NCBI GenBank assembly: GCA_035345875.1
Contig: DAORDH010000003.1
Coordinates: 1 to 64,000 of the forward strand
Source of the DNA: UBA2033 sp035345875
GTDB lineage: Bacteria > Spirochaetota > Leptospiria > Leptospirales > Leptospiraceae
Reading direction: 5' to 3'
DNA length: 64,000 nt
Positions 22,264 through 31,460 of this stretch are shown here, one piece after another. A program made the translations under genes and the position numbers. Position 1 is the first letter of the stretch; every line of letters begins with the position of its first letter. The notes below the pieces were generated by a model, which saw only the letters and a list, made by a program, of their open reading frames with translations, made no database searches and was not told where the DNA came from.

Positions 22264-22548
22264 ATGCCAATTTTTGAATACAAGTGTGAGACATGCAATA
22301 AAACATTTGAAGTATTGCAATCCAATTCAGTTCCTTATACAAATTGCAAGCAAGCAAAAGAGGACTGTGAGAATAAGGGTGTTTTAAGAAAGATGGTTTC
22401 TTCTTTTGCCTTCTCAGGATTTAATGAAGGTTCTAGTTCAAATTCCTTTTCAGACTATTCACCTTCTTCGGCTGGAATGGGTTGTGGGTGCCATGGAACT
22501 TCGAGTTGCCCAGGTTCTTCCATTCGTGACAAATATGGATTGGACTAA
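22264..22548 (+). CDS. FmdB-family zinc-ribbon regulatory protein
   Basis: This 94-residue protein starts MPIFEYKCETCNKTFEVLQ, the FmdB/CxxC zinc-ribbon signature, has a second Cys pair in the middle, and a Ser/Gly/Cys-rich tail (GMGCGCHGTSSC). FmdB-like proteins are small putative regulators of unknown mechanism. A GGAGGGG lies just before the ATG. It is followed by alr with a 3-base gap. Confidence 0.75.
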   Translation: MPIFEYKCETCNKTFEVLQSNSVPYTNCKQAKEDCENKGVLRKMVSSFAFSGFNEGSSSNSFSDYSPSSAGMGCGCHGTSSCPGSSIRDKYGLD

Positions 22549-22551
22549 TCC

Positions 22552-23679
22552 TTGTTAGCCGCTACTCGTGTAGAAATTTCTAAAGGTGCTGTTGCAAATA
22601 ATATAAAATCTTTTCGTTCTATTCTGTCACCAAGCACAAGATTAGCCGTCGCGATTAAATCGAATGCTTATGGTCATGGAATAGAACTCATGGCAAAGTT
22701 AGCAATAGAAAACAAAGTCGATGTTCTTGCTGTAAATTCGCTGGAAGAAGCAATCCAATTAAAAACTCTCCACTCCCCAATTTTAATAATGGGAGAAATT
22801 CCAAATATTGAAGAAAGGCTAACAGAGATTAACCACGATAATTTTTGGATTGTTGCTTCTAGACTAAAAGAAATTCTTTTATTAAACAAACTTTCAAACA
22901 AACCAAGAATTCATTTAAAGACTGATACGGGAATGGGAAGACTTGGATACGGAGGAAAAGATTTAACTAAACTCCTTACCGATTTGAAAGCAAATGAGGT
23001 AAAACTTTCGGGACTCATGATGCACTTTGCGAGCACGGAAGATTTTACAGAACATTCCTATTCAATGCAACAGTTAAAAACATTTAAGGAATACATTGAC
23101 CAAGCAGAAAAATGTGGGTATAATGATATTATCCGCCATGCATCCTCCTCTGCATCCACCATGCTTTTTAAAGATGCGCATTTTGACATGGTTCGAATTG
23201 GAATCTCTCTTTATGGACTATGGCCTAGTTTAGAAACGAGATTATCTCTTTCTTTAATGGGCAAAAATACATTTGATTTAAGTCCAGTTCTTTCTTGGAA
23301 GACAAATGTCGTTCACCTAAAAAAAGTTCCAAGCGGAACCTATATAGGATATGGATCTACTTTTAAAACAAACTATCCAACGACGTTAGCCGTTATTCCT
23401 GTTGGATATCACGAAGGATTTGATAGAAGACTTTCCAATCAAGGATACGTTTTAATCAATGGAGAGAGAGCTCATGTCATTGGTAGAGTTTGTATGAATA
23501 TGACAATGGTAGATGTAACTCATATTAGAGATGTAAAGATTGGAAATGAAGTAGTCTTAATTGGAAAATCAGGAAAGGAAACCATCTCAGCAGATACGAT
23601 TGCAAATCTAATCGGCACCATTAACTATGATGTAGTCACTCGAATTCATCCGAGCATACCACGAGTGTTAGTAGATTAA
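22552..23679 (+). CDS. alr: Alanine racemase
   Basis: This 375-residue fold-III PLP enzyme has the cofactor lysine K36 in AIKSNAYGHG, the tail motif VRIGISLYGLWPS, and the catalytic Tyr in TYIGYGSTFKT. It makes D-alanine for peptidoglycan. The start is a TTG at 22552, only 3 bases after the fmdB stop, so the two genes are co-transcribed. Length and motifs are complete. Confidence 0.92.
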   Translation: MLAATRVEISKGAVANNIKSFRSILSPSTRLAVAIKSNAYGHGIELMAKLAIENKVDVLAVNSLEEAIQLKTLHSPILIMGEIPNIEERLTEINHDNFWIVASRLKEILLLNKLSNKPRIHLKTDTGMGRLGYGGKDLTKLLTDLKANEVKLSGLMMHFASTEDFTEHSYSMQQLKTFKEYIDQAEKCGYNDIIRHASSSASTMLFKDAHFDMVRIGISLYGLWPSLETRLSLSLMGKNTFDLSPVLSWKTNVVHLKKVPSGTYIGYGSTFKTNYPTTLAVIPVGYHEGFDRRLSNQGYVLINGERAHVIGRVCMNMTMVDVTHIRDVKIGNEVVLIGKSGKETISADTIANLIGTINYDVVTRIHPSIPRVLVD

Positions 23680-23769
23680 TTGATTGAGCCAAGTTGCCGA
23701 CAGGCTCTGACTTTCATTTTATGGGCTTGCGCGTAAGATGAGTTAATTAACGCGAGTTGGACATAAAAT

Positions 23770-23857
23770 TTTTTTCACCGCCGATCACTGAACGATACAG
23801 AAACGATTTTGAATATCGTATCTTTTATCGGTGTCATCGGTGGTAATCTGTTAAAAT
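23770..23857. repeat. Hairpin repeat (ACCGCCGAT .. ATCGGTGGT), full copy
   Basis: The block starts TTTTTTCACCGCCGATCACT and ends TTATCGGTGTCATCGGTGGT, with a GAACGATACAGAAACGATTTT centre. The copy at 41971-42065 is close to its reverse complement, and 62850-62932 is a third member. It lies downstream of alr. Nothing coding is seen in 23680-23917. Confidence 0.7.
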
Positions 23858-23917
23858 TGTGGGTGAGGACGTGGTTCAAATAGGATTCAAAAAAATCGAT
23901 TTGTGTGCGCATTTTTT

Positions 23918-24547
23918 TTACTTTTTTAAAAAAAGATTTGGATCAATCTCTTGCAACTCTTCTATTGGTCGACCTGTAAAAGCTTCCATTAGAATTTTCT
24001 GGTTTCGTTTGATGATTTCTAAATCATGCTCATTTGTAAGTGGTCGAACCACTTTCATTGCAAGATCTGCATAGGGTTTATTTTGCGCCCAATTGTCCAA
24101 AATTTCTTGTCTCGTTTTCTTTAGTTCTGCTTTAACGTCATCCGGCACATTAGGGTCGTTCAAGCTTTCGTCCAATCTTTGAATCCCAGAGTCTTTCATG
24201 ATTTGAAATTTTTGCATCCCTATCTCACCCTGGGAGACATTCCAAGCCCAAGCTACTTTAGAATTAACTTTCACAAACTCATAATAATCTTTAAATCCTG
24301 CTTCTTTGATGGCTGATTCGATTTGATTAAAAACTTCCATACCAGTAGCAGCACTCTCCCCTTTTTCGGCTAACTCTTGTGGAAGATTTGGACCTAATTT
24401 GTGAAGTGATTTTACCGCGATTACATATTTTTGAATGATTTCATCGTTTAAATCAACACCGCTAACATTGGTCTGATACATTTCATAAATTTTATTACAT
24501 TGAGACAGACAAAGGAGAAAATAAAAATAGATTAAAATTTTTTTCAT
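23918..24547 (-). CDS. Putative lipoprotein, 209 aa
   Basis: The N-terminus (KKILIYFYFLLCLSQCNK) is a lipoprotein signal with a spirochaete-type lipobox ending in Cys17. The mature part is helical, with no known domain (SAATGMEVFNQIESAIKEAG, AWAWNVSQGEIGMQKF). Leptospires carry many such lipoproteins of unknown role. A T-rich hairpin just after the stop probably ends transcription. Confidence 0.6.
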   Translation of the reverse strand: MKKILIYFYFLLCLSQCNKIYEMYQTNVSGVDLNDEIIQKYVIAVKSLHKLGPNLPQELAEKGESAATGMEVFNQIESAIKEAGFKDYYEFVKVNSKVAWAWNVSQGEIGMQKFQIMKDSGIQRLDESLNDPNVPDDVKAELKKTRQEILDNWAQNKPYADLAMKVVRPLTNEHDLEIIKRNQKILMEAFTGRPIEELQEIDPNLFLKK

Positions 24548-24642
24548 AGGAATACTTAAAAACTAATCGGTTATAAATAAGTAGGTCAAGAATAATTTAA
24601 GGCTATTATAAAGAGAAGGTTACAGTTGGAAGATAAACTAGG

Positions 24643-24712
24643 ATTTCTTTTACTAATTTACTAAACACATTGAAATCAGAGTAGAAGGTTTAGGCAAATT
24701 AGTAAAAGAAAT
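24643..24712. repeat. Long inverted repeat, 17-base perfect arms
   Basis: ATTTCTTTTACTAATTT (24643-24659) is perfectly complementary to AAATTAGTAAAAGAAAT (24696-24712). The stem continues inward (CTAAAC with GTTTAG) with one bulge, leaving a loop of about 20 bases. It lies in the 24548-24793 gap between two minus-strand genes and could be a small RNA or an element remnant. Confidence 0.7.
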
Positions 24713-24793
24713 GAATTAAAAGTAAAAATCATTAAGGATGATCAATCTAATTCTTTAAAGATATATTTTACAAAGCATTGTTATTTCTATTCA

Positions 24794-25411
24794 TTAAACA
24801 TTCAAGGATTCATAATATTTAATGATTTCTGCTAGACTTTTCATATTTAACTTTTCTTTAATATTGTTCTTGTGAAATTCAATCGTTCTAACAGATAAAT
24901 TAAATTTCTCAGCGATTTCAATATTAGAATAGCCACGAGCGATGTAGGCTAATACTTCCTTTTCTCGTGGGGTTAATGAATCGTAACCCACAGAATCTTT
25001 TGAATGCGCAATCAAATACTTTTGCATTTTTGGAGATGCGGCAAACCCACCCTCCATAATAGACAGAAGCAATGGTGAAATCATTTCAAAAGGCTCAGAT
25101 TTTAGAATGTATCCGTTGATACTAGCTTCAACTGATTTTAGAAAAAAAGATTTCTCTTCATGAAAAGTAAAAACAACTTTTTTTATATTAGGAAAATCTT
25201 CTTTAATTTTTTTGAGAACGTCAAATGTGCTAGACCCAGGCATATCCAAGTCTGTCATAATAACGTCAGGATTGAATAAGGGAATCATTCTTAAAAGTTC
25301 ATCAGCGCTAGATGCAACTCCCTCTAAAGAGAAACTTTTAGAATCCAATAAATACGCTTTTAAACCTTCGCGAATTACTGGATGGTCGTCAGCTATGATT
25401 AATTTATACAT
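24794..25411 (-). CDS. NarL/LuxR-family response regulator
   Basis: This 205-residue protein has a receiver domain with Asp8, Asp9 and the phosphoacceptor Asp54 (DVIMTDLDMPGS), the Thr and Lys switch residues (VVFTFHEEK, YILKSEP), and a LuxR HTH (LTPREKEVLAYIARGYSNIE). It is a two-component transcription regulator. No histidine kinase gene lies nearby, so the partner is unknown. It is monocistronic, with GH5 upstream on the same strand 56 bases away. Confidence 0.88.
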   Translation of the reverse strand: MYKLIIADDHPVIREGLKAYLLDSKSFSLEGVASSADELLRMIPLFNPDVIMTDLDMPGSSTFDVLKKIKEDFPNIKKVVFTFHEEKSFFLKSVEASINGYILKSEPFEMISPLLLSIMEGGFAASPKMQKYLIAHSKDSVGYDSLTPREKEVLAYIARGYSNIEIAEKFNLSVRTIEFHKNNIKEKLNMKSLAEIIKYYESLNV

Positions 25412-25467
25412 AATTTAGAATTGATTGGATAAGTTATTTTTTACAAGTAATTTTTATGAATATTGAG

Positions 25468-27363
25468 TCAGGCTCTCAGAATTGTTATTCCATACAAATC
25501 TACACCAGTCTCCCCCTGAAAATAGAGCAGGTTTTTTTCTTTTTTATAAGTATATGTTCCAGCATTGACCAAGACCTTAAGCCCAGTATCGTAATGAACG
25601 TCAGGAATATAGATAACACATGATCCTTTTTCAAAGTCTCCTCTCCTAAAAGAATATTTAAAAAGTCCCTTCGAAATATCAAAATAAAGTGATACTGGAT
25701 TTCCTTCCGTTAGAATAGGATAAGGTCTTGAAAATGCTTTGGTTCCTCTTCCACCATCAGGACAAACTTGCTTAGGAGTATCCTTAGAATAAATAGAAAG
25801 ATCCTCTCCATTCCAGCAGTCTCCTAGCTTATGAGTATTATCAGGTGTATAATTCCAAATAGCTACATTCACTAAATTTTTTTCAATTGCTTTAAAGATC
25901 GAATCAAGTGCATAAATCTGTTTGCTATAATCTTGCGTTTTATACGCGTTAGCCCCTTCCAGATCCATAGGAATACCAGTCTCTCCAATGACTGTAGGAC
26001 ATTGATTCATATCGACTAACGACATATTTTTGATTGATGCAATGGAATCATTATACATTTCTTGAACAGAATCTCTTCCAAATGCAATTTTCATTTTAAA
26101 ACTATGAACACCCAACCAATCAAAATGCCTTTTTGTAAATAGTAAAATTCCATCATACCAATGAGTAGCGTTTACAACAGGGGCAAAGCCTTTCTTTTCC
26201 TTCTCATCCCACTTTAGTTCTAACTTAGTTGGCTCACTTTCTATAAACACAAAGAATTGTTTATTGACTTTCTGAATCGCTGTTTTGAAGTTTTTTACAA
26301 ATGGTTTCATAAAATCAGAAAAGAAATCAACATTCCTTCCTCCGACCTTCGCGAAATAGTCAGATTTTAGAAGCATAGGAGCTCCATTTGGATCATAATT
26401 CCAAACCCCATGCTTGCGCCAAACACAGATATGCCCCTTCTTCCATATAGAGATACCATTAGGATTCATTACATGTTTACCAACTGTAACTCCAATTGAT
26501 CCTAATAGAAATTTCGTATCAATGTTACAAGGCACTCCCTCAGAACAATACATTTCCTGAAAAGGCGTAGAAATATTCAAAACACCATTGCCTAGCCCCA
26601 CAAAATCAGTTAAATTTTTTCTACCTATAAATCCTGGAGAGGGTTCATTTAAACTTCCGAATCCGATTACATTTTTAAACTTTGAAATCTTCTTAGCTAA
26701 ACGAACAATTGATTTAATAAAATGATTCTGAAGATAGTCTTGAATATTACTCCCATCTATTTTAAGATTTTGAGCAAAAATATTACCTCCAAAAAATAAA
26801 GTAAATAAGGTTGCTGTTGGATATTTATTATAGTTTTGAGGCCAGATCATTTTCTTATAATCTTTACCCTGGACATGATGAATATATGCCATGTCTGCAT
26901 CCTTGATCTTCATGATATCTATTCCCACTGCATCTAACGTCCACCCTGGAGCTCCATCACCCCCTGTAAATCTAGACCAAACATCTTGATGAGGATCAAT
27001 AAATAAATAAAACCCTTTCTTTTCAGCAAGCTTAACCATTCGAACAATATACTCTAAGTATTCATCATCATAAACCCCTGGTCCGGAATGCTCAATCGCT
27101 TCCCAAGTGACTATAAATCGAAGAAAGTTAAATCCCCACTTTCTCAATCTATTAAAATGTTCATTCGCCTCCTCTTCTAAAAAAGGCCGTCCCACAAAAG
27201 ATACGTTTCGGTGATTTTGAAAACTTTCATTTTGATTTAAAAATGTTGTTCCATCAGGAACAAGTGGAACTTTTGAACTTCCAGCTAAATTCACTCCTCG
27301 TAATAAAACTACCGCTCCAGATTTATTAACAAAGAAGCCATTTTTTGACGTTAGTCTATCCAT
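25468..27363 (-). CDS. GH5-family endoglycoceramidase-like glycosidase
   Basis: The 631-residue protein opens with LLRGVNLAGSSKVPLVPDG, typical of endoglycoceramidase-type GH5 enzymes. It has RFIVTWEAIE and FIDPHQDVWSRFTGGDGAPGW, the acid/base Glu240 in GSLNEPSPG, and the nucleophile Glu461 in VIGETGIP. A small C-terminal beta domain follows. Such enzymes cleave sugars from glycolipids or steryl glucosides. No signal peptide is seen, so it may act inside the cell. It is translationally coupled (TAATG) to a patatin lipase, suggesting joint breakdown of a host or self glycolipid. Confidence 0.8.
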   Translation of the reverse strand: MDRLTSKNGFFVNKSGAVVLLRGVNLAGSSKVPLVPDGTTFLNQNESFQNHRNVSFVGRPFLEEEANEHFNRLRKWGFNFLRFIVTWEAIEHSGPGVYDDEYLEYIVRMVKLAEKKGFYLFIDPHQDVWSRFTGGDGAPGWTLDAVGIDIMKIKDADMAYIHHVQGKDYKKMIWPQNYNKYPTATLFTLFFGGNIFAQNLKIDGSNIQDYLQNHFIKSIVRLAKKISKFKNVIGFGSLNEPSPGFIGRKNLTDFVGLGNGVLNISTPFQEMYCSEGVPCNIDTKFLLGSIGVTVGKHVMNPNGISIWKKGHICVWRKHGVWNYDPNGAPMLLKSDYFAKVGGRNVDFFSDFMKPFVKNFKTAIQKVNKQFFVFIESEPTKLELKWDEKEKKGFAPVVNATHWYDGILLFTKRHFDWLGVHSFKMKIAFGRDSVQEMYNDSIASIKNMSLVDMNQCPTVIGETGIPMDLEGANAYKTQDYSKQIYALDSIFKAIEKNLVNVAIWNYTPDNTHKLGDCWNGEDLSIYSKDTPKQVCPDGGRGTKAFSRPYPILTEGNPVSLYFDISKGLFKYSFRRGDFEKGSCVIYIPDVHYDTGLKVLVNAGTYTYKKEKNLLYFQGETGVDLYGITILRA

Positions 27364-28235
27364 TAGATGCTACCTAATTGCTCTTTGGCATCATTATATC
27401 CCATTTCAATCAGAGAATCTGCCTGCAACTGACTAAAATTTAAAATACTTCTAAGTCCTAAAAAATTTTTCGGGCTAACAGTTCTTAGTCTCAAATTTTT
27501 ACTTTGAATCAAATAATCCAGAAAAGATAGGAAACTCTTTGATTCGGGTTGTGGCTCTGTAAATTCTACATTCGAACGAATCGCTTGATAGGATGCAATT
27601 AAAGTCATTTCAAAAACTCTCTCGAGCGCTTCTTTTCTAGATTTAGGCATCTCCATTTGGACCTTTCCTACTGGAGAAAGTAGAACCACAACTATATCCT
27701 TTGCTTCTTCATCAATTGCAGGTGCGATTGGAGTATTAGCCATTAAACCCCCATCCCAATAAGGTTCACCATTTACATACTGCCATGGGAAAACGACTGG
27801 TATTGCGGATGACGCCATAAGATGTTGAATGTCTATCTCATCATTAGAAAAATAAGTTAGTTCGGAGCTTTTTATATTTACAGCAGAAATATAAACCTTA
27901 GAGGAAGATGTTCTGAGTTTTCGAAAATCTAATTCCTGTGCTAATAAATTTTTTAAAGGTGTAGTGTCTACCATTGGTGTAAATTTACGTAGAAAAATAT
28001 TTTTAATATTCTGCCAAATGGAGTATCGCATTACATTCTCTGCATCAATGTTTCTCCACAATTGAATTAATTTCTCTGGCGTAAATCCACAACCCAGAGC
28101 TGTTGCATTTAATGCACCAACCGATGTTCCACAAATAACATCAGGAATAAAATTCCTTTCATTTAGATACTTATAAACCCCAGCTTGATAAGCACCTCTA
28201 GCCCCACCACCTGATAAAATTAAACCTCTTTTCAT
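27363..28235 (-). CDS. Patatin-like phospholipase
   Basis: This 290-residue patatin has the oxyanion motif LSGGGARGAYQAG (8-19), the nucleophile Ser38 in CGTSVG, and Asp in the YWDGGLMANTP motif. It forms the Ser-Asp dyad of patatins and would release fatty acids from lipids. The stop overlaps the start of the GH5 gene by one base. The pair faces argB across an 84-base divergent gap, which must carry both promoters. Confidence 0.85.
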   Translation of the reverse strand: MKRGLILSGGGARGAYQAGVYKYLNERNFIPDVICGTSVGALNATALGCGFTPEKLIQLWRNIDAENVMRYSIWQNIKNIFLRKFTPMVDTTPLKNLLAQELDFRKLRTSSSKVYISAVNIKSSELTYFSNDEIDIQHLMASSAIPVVFPWQYVNGEPYWDGGLMANTPIAPAIDEEAKDIVVVLLSPVGKVQMEMPKSRKEALERVFEMTLIASYQAIRSNVEFTEPQPESKSFLSFLDYLIQSKNLRLRTVSPKNFLGLRSILNFSQLQADSLIEMGYNDAKEQLGSI

Positions 28236-28319
28236 ACATCCAATCTGACAAAATAACTCCTCCTCTCAAGAATAAAAAAAACTTTTAGTATATTGAGGAT
28301 TTGAAAACTTAGGTTTACT

Positions 28320-29192
28320 ATGGAAGAAAGTATTTCAAAAATTAAAAATATATTAGAAGCATTACCATATATAACCGAATTTTCAAACAAAGTTATAGTT
28401 ATTAAATATGGTGGAGCGGCAATGGTTAAAGAAGATTTAAAAGAATCATTCGCCAGAGATATTGTTCTTTTGAAATACCTAGGGATACACCCGATTATTG
28501 TGCATGGCGGTGGTCCCGAAATTAATCAAATCTTGGATGTTCTAAAACTACCGGTAAAATTTGTGAGAGGTCATAGAGTAACTGATGAGAAAACTATGGA
28601 AGTTGTTGAAATGGTTCTCTCAGGAAAATTAAATAAACAAATTGTTAGTCTTATAAACTCTAAATCCGGACAAGCCATTGGATTATCCGGTAGAGATGGC
28701 AAATTGGCATTAGCCGAAATTCAAAAGATCGAAGTCCTAACTGGAGAAGGCAAAACAGAATTAGTCGATGTAGGGTTTGTAGGAAGAATTACAAAGATAA
28801 ACAAACAATTAATTCAATCCTTGCTAGATGCAAAAACAATTCCTGTAATTTCGCCCGTCGCTGAAGATTTAAATGGTCAGGCTCTAAATATCAATGCAGA
28901 TACAATGGCAGGTGCGATAGCCGGTGCATTAAATGCTGAGAAATTAATTTTACTAACAGACACTCCTGGTATTCTGATAAAAGGAAAACTGGCTGAATTC
29001 TTAAATGAAGCAGAAGTCAGAGAACTAATCCAATCAGGAGAAATATCTGGCGGCATGATTCCAAAAGTTGAATGCTGTTTAGATGCAATTCAAAATGGTG
29101 TCAAGAAAACACACATTATAGATGGAAGAATTCAACATTCCATTTTAATGGAGTTATTTACGGAATCTGGTATTGGAACTCTAATAAGTTGA
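28320..29192 (+). CDS. argB: Acetylglutamate kinase
   Basis: The 290-residue amino-acid-kinase-fold protein has VIKYGGAAM, IIVHGGGPEINQIL, KLILLTDTPGIL and the C-terminal EISGGMIPKVECC. This is the ArgB pattern for arginine biosynthesis, phosphorylating N-acetylglutamate. The N-terminal helix (ISKIKNILEALPYI) resembles arginine-sensitive hexameric types. No other arg genes are adjacent. It converges with and overlaps the DUF1564 gene by 12 bases. Confidence 0.93.
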   Translation: MEESISKIKNILEALPYITEFSNKVIVIKYGGAAMVKEDLKESFARDIVLLKYLGIHPIIVHGGGPEINQILDVLKLPVKFVRGHRVTDEKTMEVVEMVLSGKLNKQIVSLINSKSGQAIGLSGRDGKLALAEIQKIEVLTGEGKTELVDVGFVGRITKINKQLIQSLLDAKTIPVISPVAEDLNGQALNINADTMAGAIAGALNAEKLILLTDTPGILIKGKLAEFLNEAEVRELIQSGEISGGMIPKVECCLDAIQNGVKKTHIIDGRIQHSILMELFTESGIGTLIS

Positions 29193-29720
29193 TTGCAAGT
29201 TCTGCCGATAATGCAAATGAATAGAATAATTGGTTCTATTGTTTGAAAGACTGACTCTAGCGTCTAAGTTAAGTATTGCCATCTCAAGAATTCCTACAAT
29301 ATCGAAAATATTGGATACAGTCTTTTCAAATTCCACAGAGTCTGCTATTAGTAGATAAACTATAAATGCCGAAATAGACATACCAAAGGTTAAGCGATAG
29401 ATCTTTAACTCTGCCCAATCAGTTGCATCAGGACGAAATGAGACACGCTGCAGATTTTGACCTTTTTCTTGATATTTAGTGGTAACATTTGAATAACCAG
29501 GAATCAATCCATTGACAATATAAATTTGATACTTAGCCAATAGATAACTAACGTATTCTCGAACACCTTCATGTTGATTAACTTTTTTTACAAATACCTT
29601 TATATATCTCTCTGGAATCAATAAAGTCGAACAAAAATCCTCAAGATTAAAATTCTTATTTGGAAAAGAAATTTTATTTTGCATAATAATACTAGATTTT
29701 CTATTTTCCGATTTTCTCAT
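29181..29720 (-). CDS. DUF1564 family protein (Leptospira-typical)
   Basis: The 179-residue protein carries the DUF1564 pattern: LLIPERYIKVFVKKV, NGLIPGYSNVTTKYQEKGQN, VSFRPDATDWAELKIYRLT and a membrane-like helix near FGMSISAFIVYLLIA. This family is known mainly from Leptospira, often in several copies. Its function is unknown. It overlaps the end of argB in opposite orientation, so the transcripts are convergent. Confidence 0.75.
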   Translation of the reverse strand: MRKSENRKSSIIMQNKISFPNKNFNLEDFCSTLLIPERYIKVFVKKVNQHEGVREYVSYLLAKYQIYIVNGLIPGYSNVTTKYQEKGQNLQRVSFRPDATDWAELKIYRLTFGMSISAFIVYLLIADSVEFEKTVSNIFDIVGILEMAILNLDARVSLSNNRTNYSIHLHYRQNLQSTY

Positions 29721-29787
29721 TTTATTTACCTCATATAATATAATGAGGAGAAAATCTTTGTTTTTGAGCAGGTTTTTTTATATTATT

Positions 29788-30297
29788 TTACTTTTTAAAA
29801 ACTTTTTTTTCGAAGTCATTCAAAAAAGATTCTGGGAAAATGCCACGTTTACGCATTTGCTCGGACGAAAAGAGTATCGTAGTTCCTACAGCCTTTGCGG
29901 CCAATAGGTTTTCCTTCTTAAAAACAAATGCCTCCACTACTAATTCTCTTTCTGATCTAAATTCAATAATTCTACCATACGAATACAATTCTTCTCCCGT
30001 ATGTAAAGGTTGTAGGAACTCCACAGATATACTTTTGGTTAACATATAACTTTGACGAAGGTAGATGACTGCCCAAGCAATCGTCTCATCTAGAATGGTA
30101 GTTGTAACACCACCATGCACAACATTACTCCAGCCAGATAGGTGTGTAGGAACTACTAGCTTGGAAAAAACAGATTTTTCATCTGTATAAAATTCCATTT
30201 TTAATCCTTTGTCATTAATAGGACTACAGGCAAAGCAAGTCCCATCTTCTTGGTTTGGAACTTTCTTAAAATTGTAAATATTTGAAAAATCAATCAT
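29788..30297 (-). CDS. PaaI-type hotdog thioesterase
   Basis: This 169-residue hotdog-fold protein has the signature NVVHGGVTTTILDETIAWAV, with the Gly/Gly and Asp expected for acyl-CoA thioesterases of the PaaI/YbgC group. The substrate is unknown. It follows a carboxylesterase gene with 4 bases between, so the two are co-transcribed. Confidence 0.75.
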   Translation of the reverse strand: MIDFSNIYNFKKVPNQEDGTCFACSPINDKGLKMEFYTDEKSVFSKLVVPTHLSGWSNVVHGGVTTTILDETIAWAVIYLRQSYMLTKSISVEFLQPLHTGEELYSYGRIIEFRSERELVVEAFVFKKENLLAAKAVGTTILFSSEQMRKRGIFPESFLNDFEKKVFKK

Positions 30298-30301
30298 AAA
30301 T

Positions 30302-30985
30302 TCATCTCAATAGATATTGGCTCAAACGTTTTAGAACTTTATCTGGAATTTCATGACCTCCATTAAATGAAACAAATTCTCCCGACATACCATTTTCTCG
30401 AAGAAGAGACTCCAGATTTTTTCCGCCTTGATAAAGAAGGACTGGATCCTCTGTTCCATGGCTTTGAAAAAATTGAATTCTAGATTTATTTTTGACAAGC
30501 GGTGCCCATTCTGATTTTGAAATTAAAGTTCCTGAAAGAATTACCAATCCAGCCATGTTCTCATTGAGGCGTAAAGTAACGTCAGTAGCAAGCATAGAGC
30601 CTTGACTAAATCCGCCGAGTGTGATTTTTTCTGTAGGAACTCCAATCTCCTCTATTAGCTTTAATATTTCCGCATTGGCAGAGTCAATGCCAGGAGGATG
30701 AAGATTTGAAAAATCCATACCATATTTTGCAACGTGTTCAATAGCGGAAGACATAAGCGGAAACCAAGCTCTACCTTTATAACCGCCACCTAAGTCCATC
30801 TCAATTGGTGCGTCCGGAAAATACCAATTAGCCCCAGCTGGAGCTTTGATATATTCATGAAGAGGAAGAAGATCTTGTCCATTTGCTCCAAACCCATGTA
30901 ATAGTATGATGACAGGACCGCCTTCTTTTCCTTTTACCTCATACACATTTAAATTACCAATTTTTCTTCTATTCACAGACTGCAT
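30302..30985 (-). CDS. Phospholipase/carboxylesterase (alpha/beta hydrolase)
   Basis: The 227-residue protein shows ILLHGFGANGQDLLPL, the nucleophile elbow LGGFSQGSMLAT, an Asp in SHGTEDPVL and the catalytic His in NGGHEIP. This is the bacterial acyl-protein-thioesterase/carboxylesterase type. No signal peptide is seen. It is the first gene of an operon with the hotdog thioesterase. Confidence 0.82.
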   Translation of the reverse strand: MQSVNRRKIGNLNVYEVKGKEGGPVIILLHGFGANGQDLLPLHEYIKAPAGANWYFPDAPIEMDLGGGYKGRAWFPLMSSAIEHVAKYGMDFSNLHPPGIDSANAEILKLIEEIGVPTEKITLGGFSQGSMLATDVTLRLNENMAGLVILSGTLISKSEWAPLVKNKSRIQFFQSHGTEDPVLLYQGGKNLESLLRENGMSGEFVSFNGGHEIPDKVLKRLSQYLLR

Positions 30986-31069
30986 GATTAAATAATTTGA
31001 AATCAGTATGCAGTGTCAAGTCATTCGAAGGATGTATAGGAAAGCATATCTAATAATTAGGGAGATGAT

Positions 31070-31438
31070 ATGAGTTTACTTGGAAATATTATTTGGTTAA
31101 TTTGCGGAGGATTTTTATCAGGTCTTGGATACATAATTGGTGGACTAAGCACTTGCCTTACAATCATTGGAATCCCTTTTGGTTTACAAGCAATCAAAAT
31201 TGGCATTGCAACAATGGCTCCCTTTGGAAAAGAAAATGTTGTAACTGACAAAAGTGAAAGCGTTATACGCCTAATATTCAATATAATTTGGTTGTTTTTA
31301 TTTGGCTGGGCTATCGCTCTTGCTCATTTGACTTCCGCAGGACTTTTGGCTATTACAATTATCGGTCTGCCGTTTGCTTACCAACATTTAAAATTAATCC
31401 CACTTGCCTTATTTCCCTTTGGAAGAGAGTTAAAATAA
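31070..31438 (+). CDS. YccF-domain membrane protein
   Basis: This 122-residue inner-membrane protein has two YccF repeats: GNIIWLICGGFLSGLGYI with LTIIGIPFGLQAIKIG, and FNIIWLFLFGWAIAL with ITIIGLPFAYQHLKL. YccF proteins are of unknown function. It is monocistronic with an AGGGAG site in front, and ends in a hairpin shared with the opposite gene. Confidence 0.85.
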   Translation: MSLLGNIIWLICGGFLSGLGYIIGGLSTCLTIIGIPFGLQAIKIGIATMAPFGKENVVTDKSESVIRLIFNIIWLFLFGWAIALAHLTSAGLLAITIIGLPFAYQHLKLIPLALFPFGRELK

Positions 31439-31460
31439 AGCTTATTTATATATAAGCTTT
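31437..31460. terminator. Bidirectional hairpin AAAGCTTA / TAAGCTTT
   Basis: The 8-base perfect stem (31437-31444 with 31453-31460) lies between the convergent stops of the YccF gene and the 100-aa gene, with an A/T-rich flank on both sides. It probably terminates both. Confidence 0.65.
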
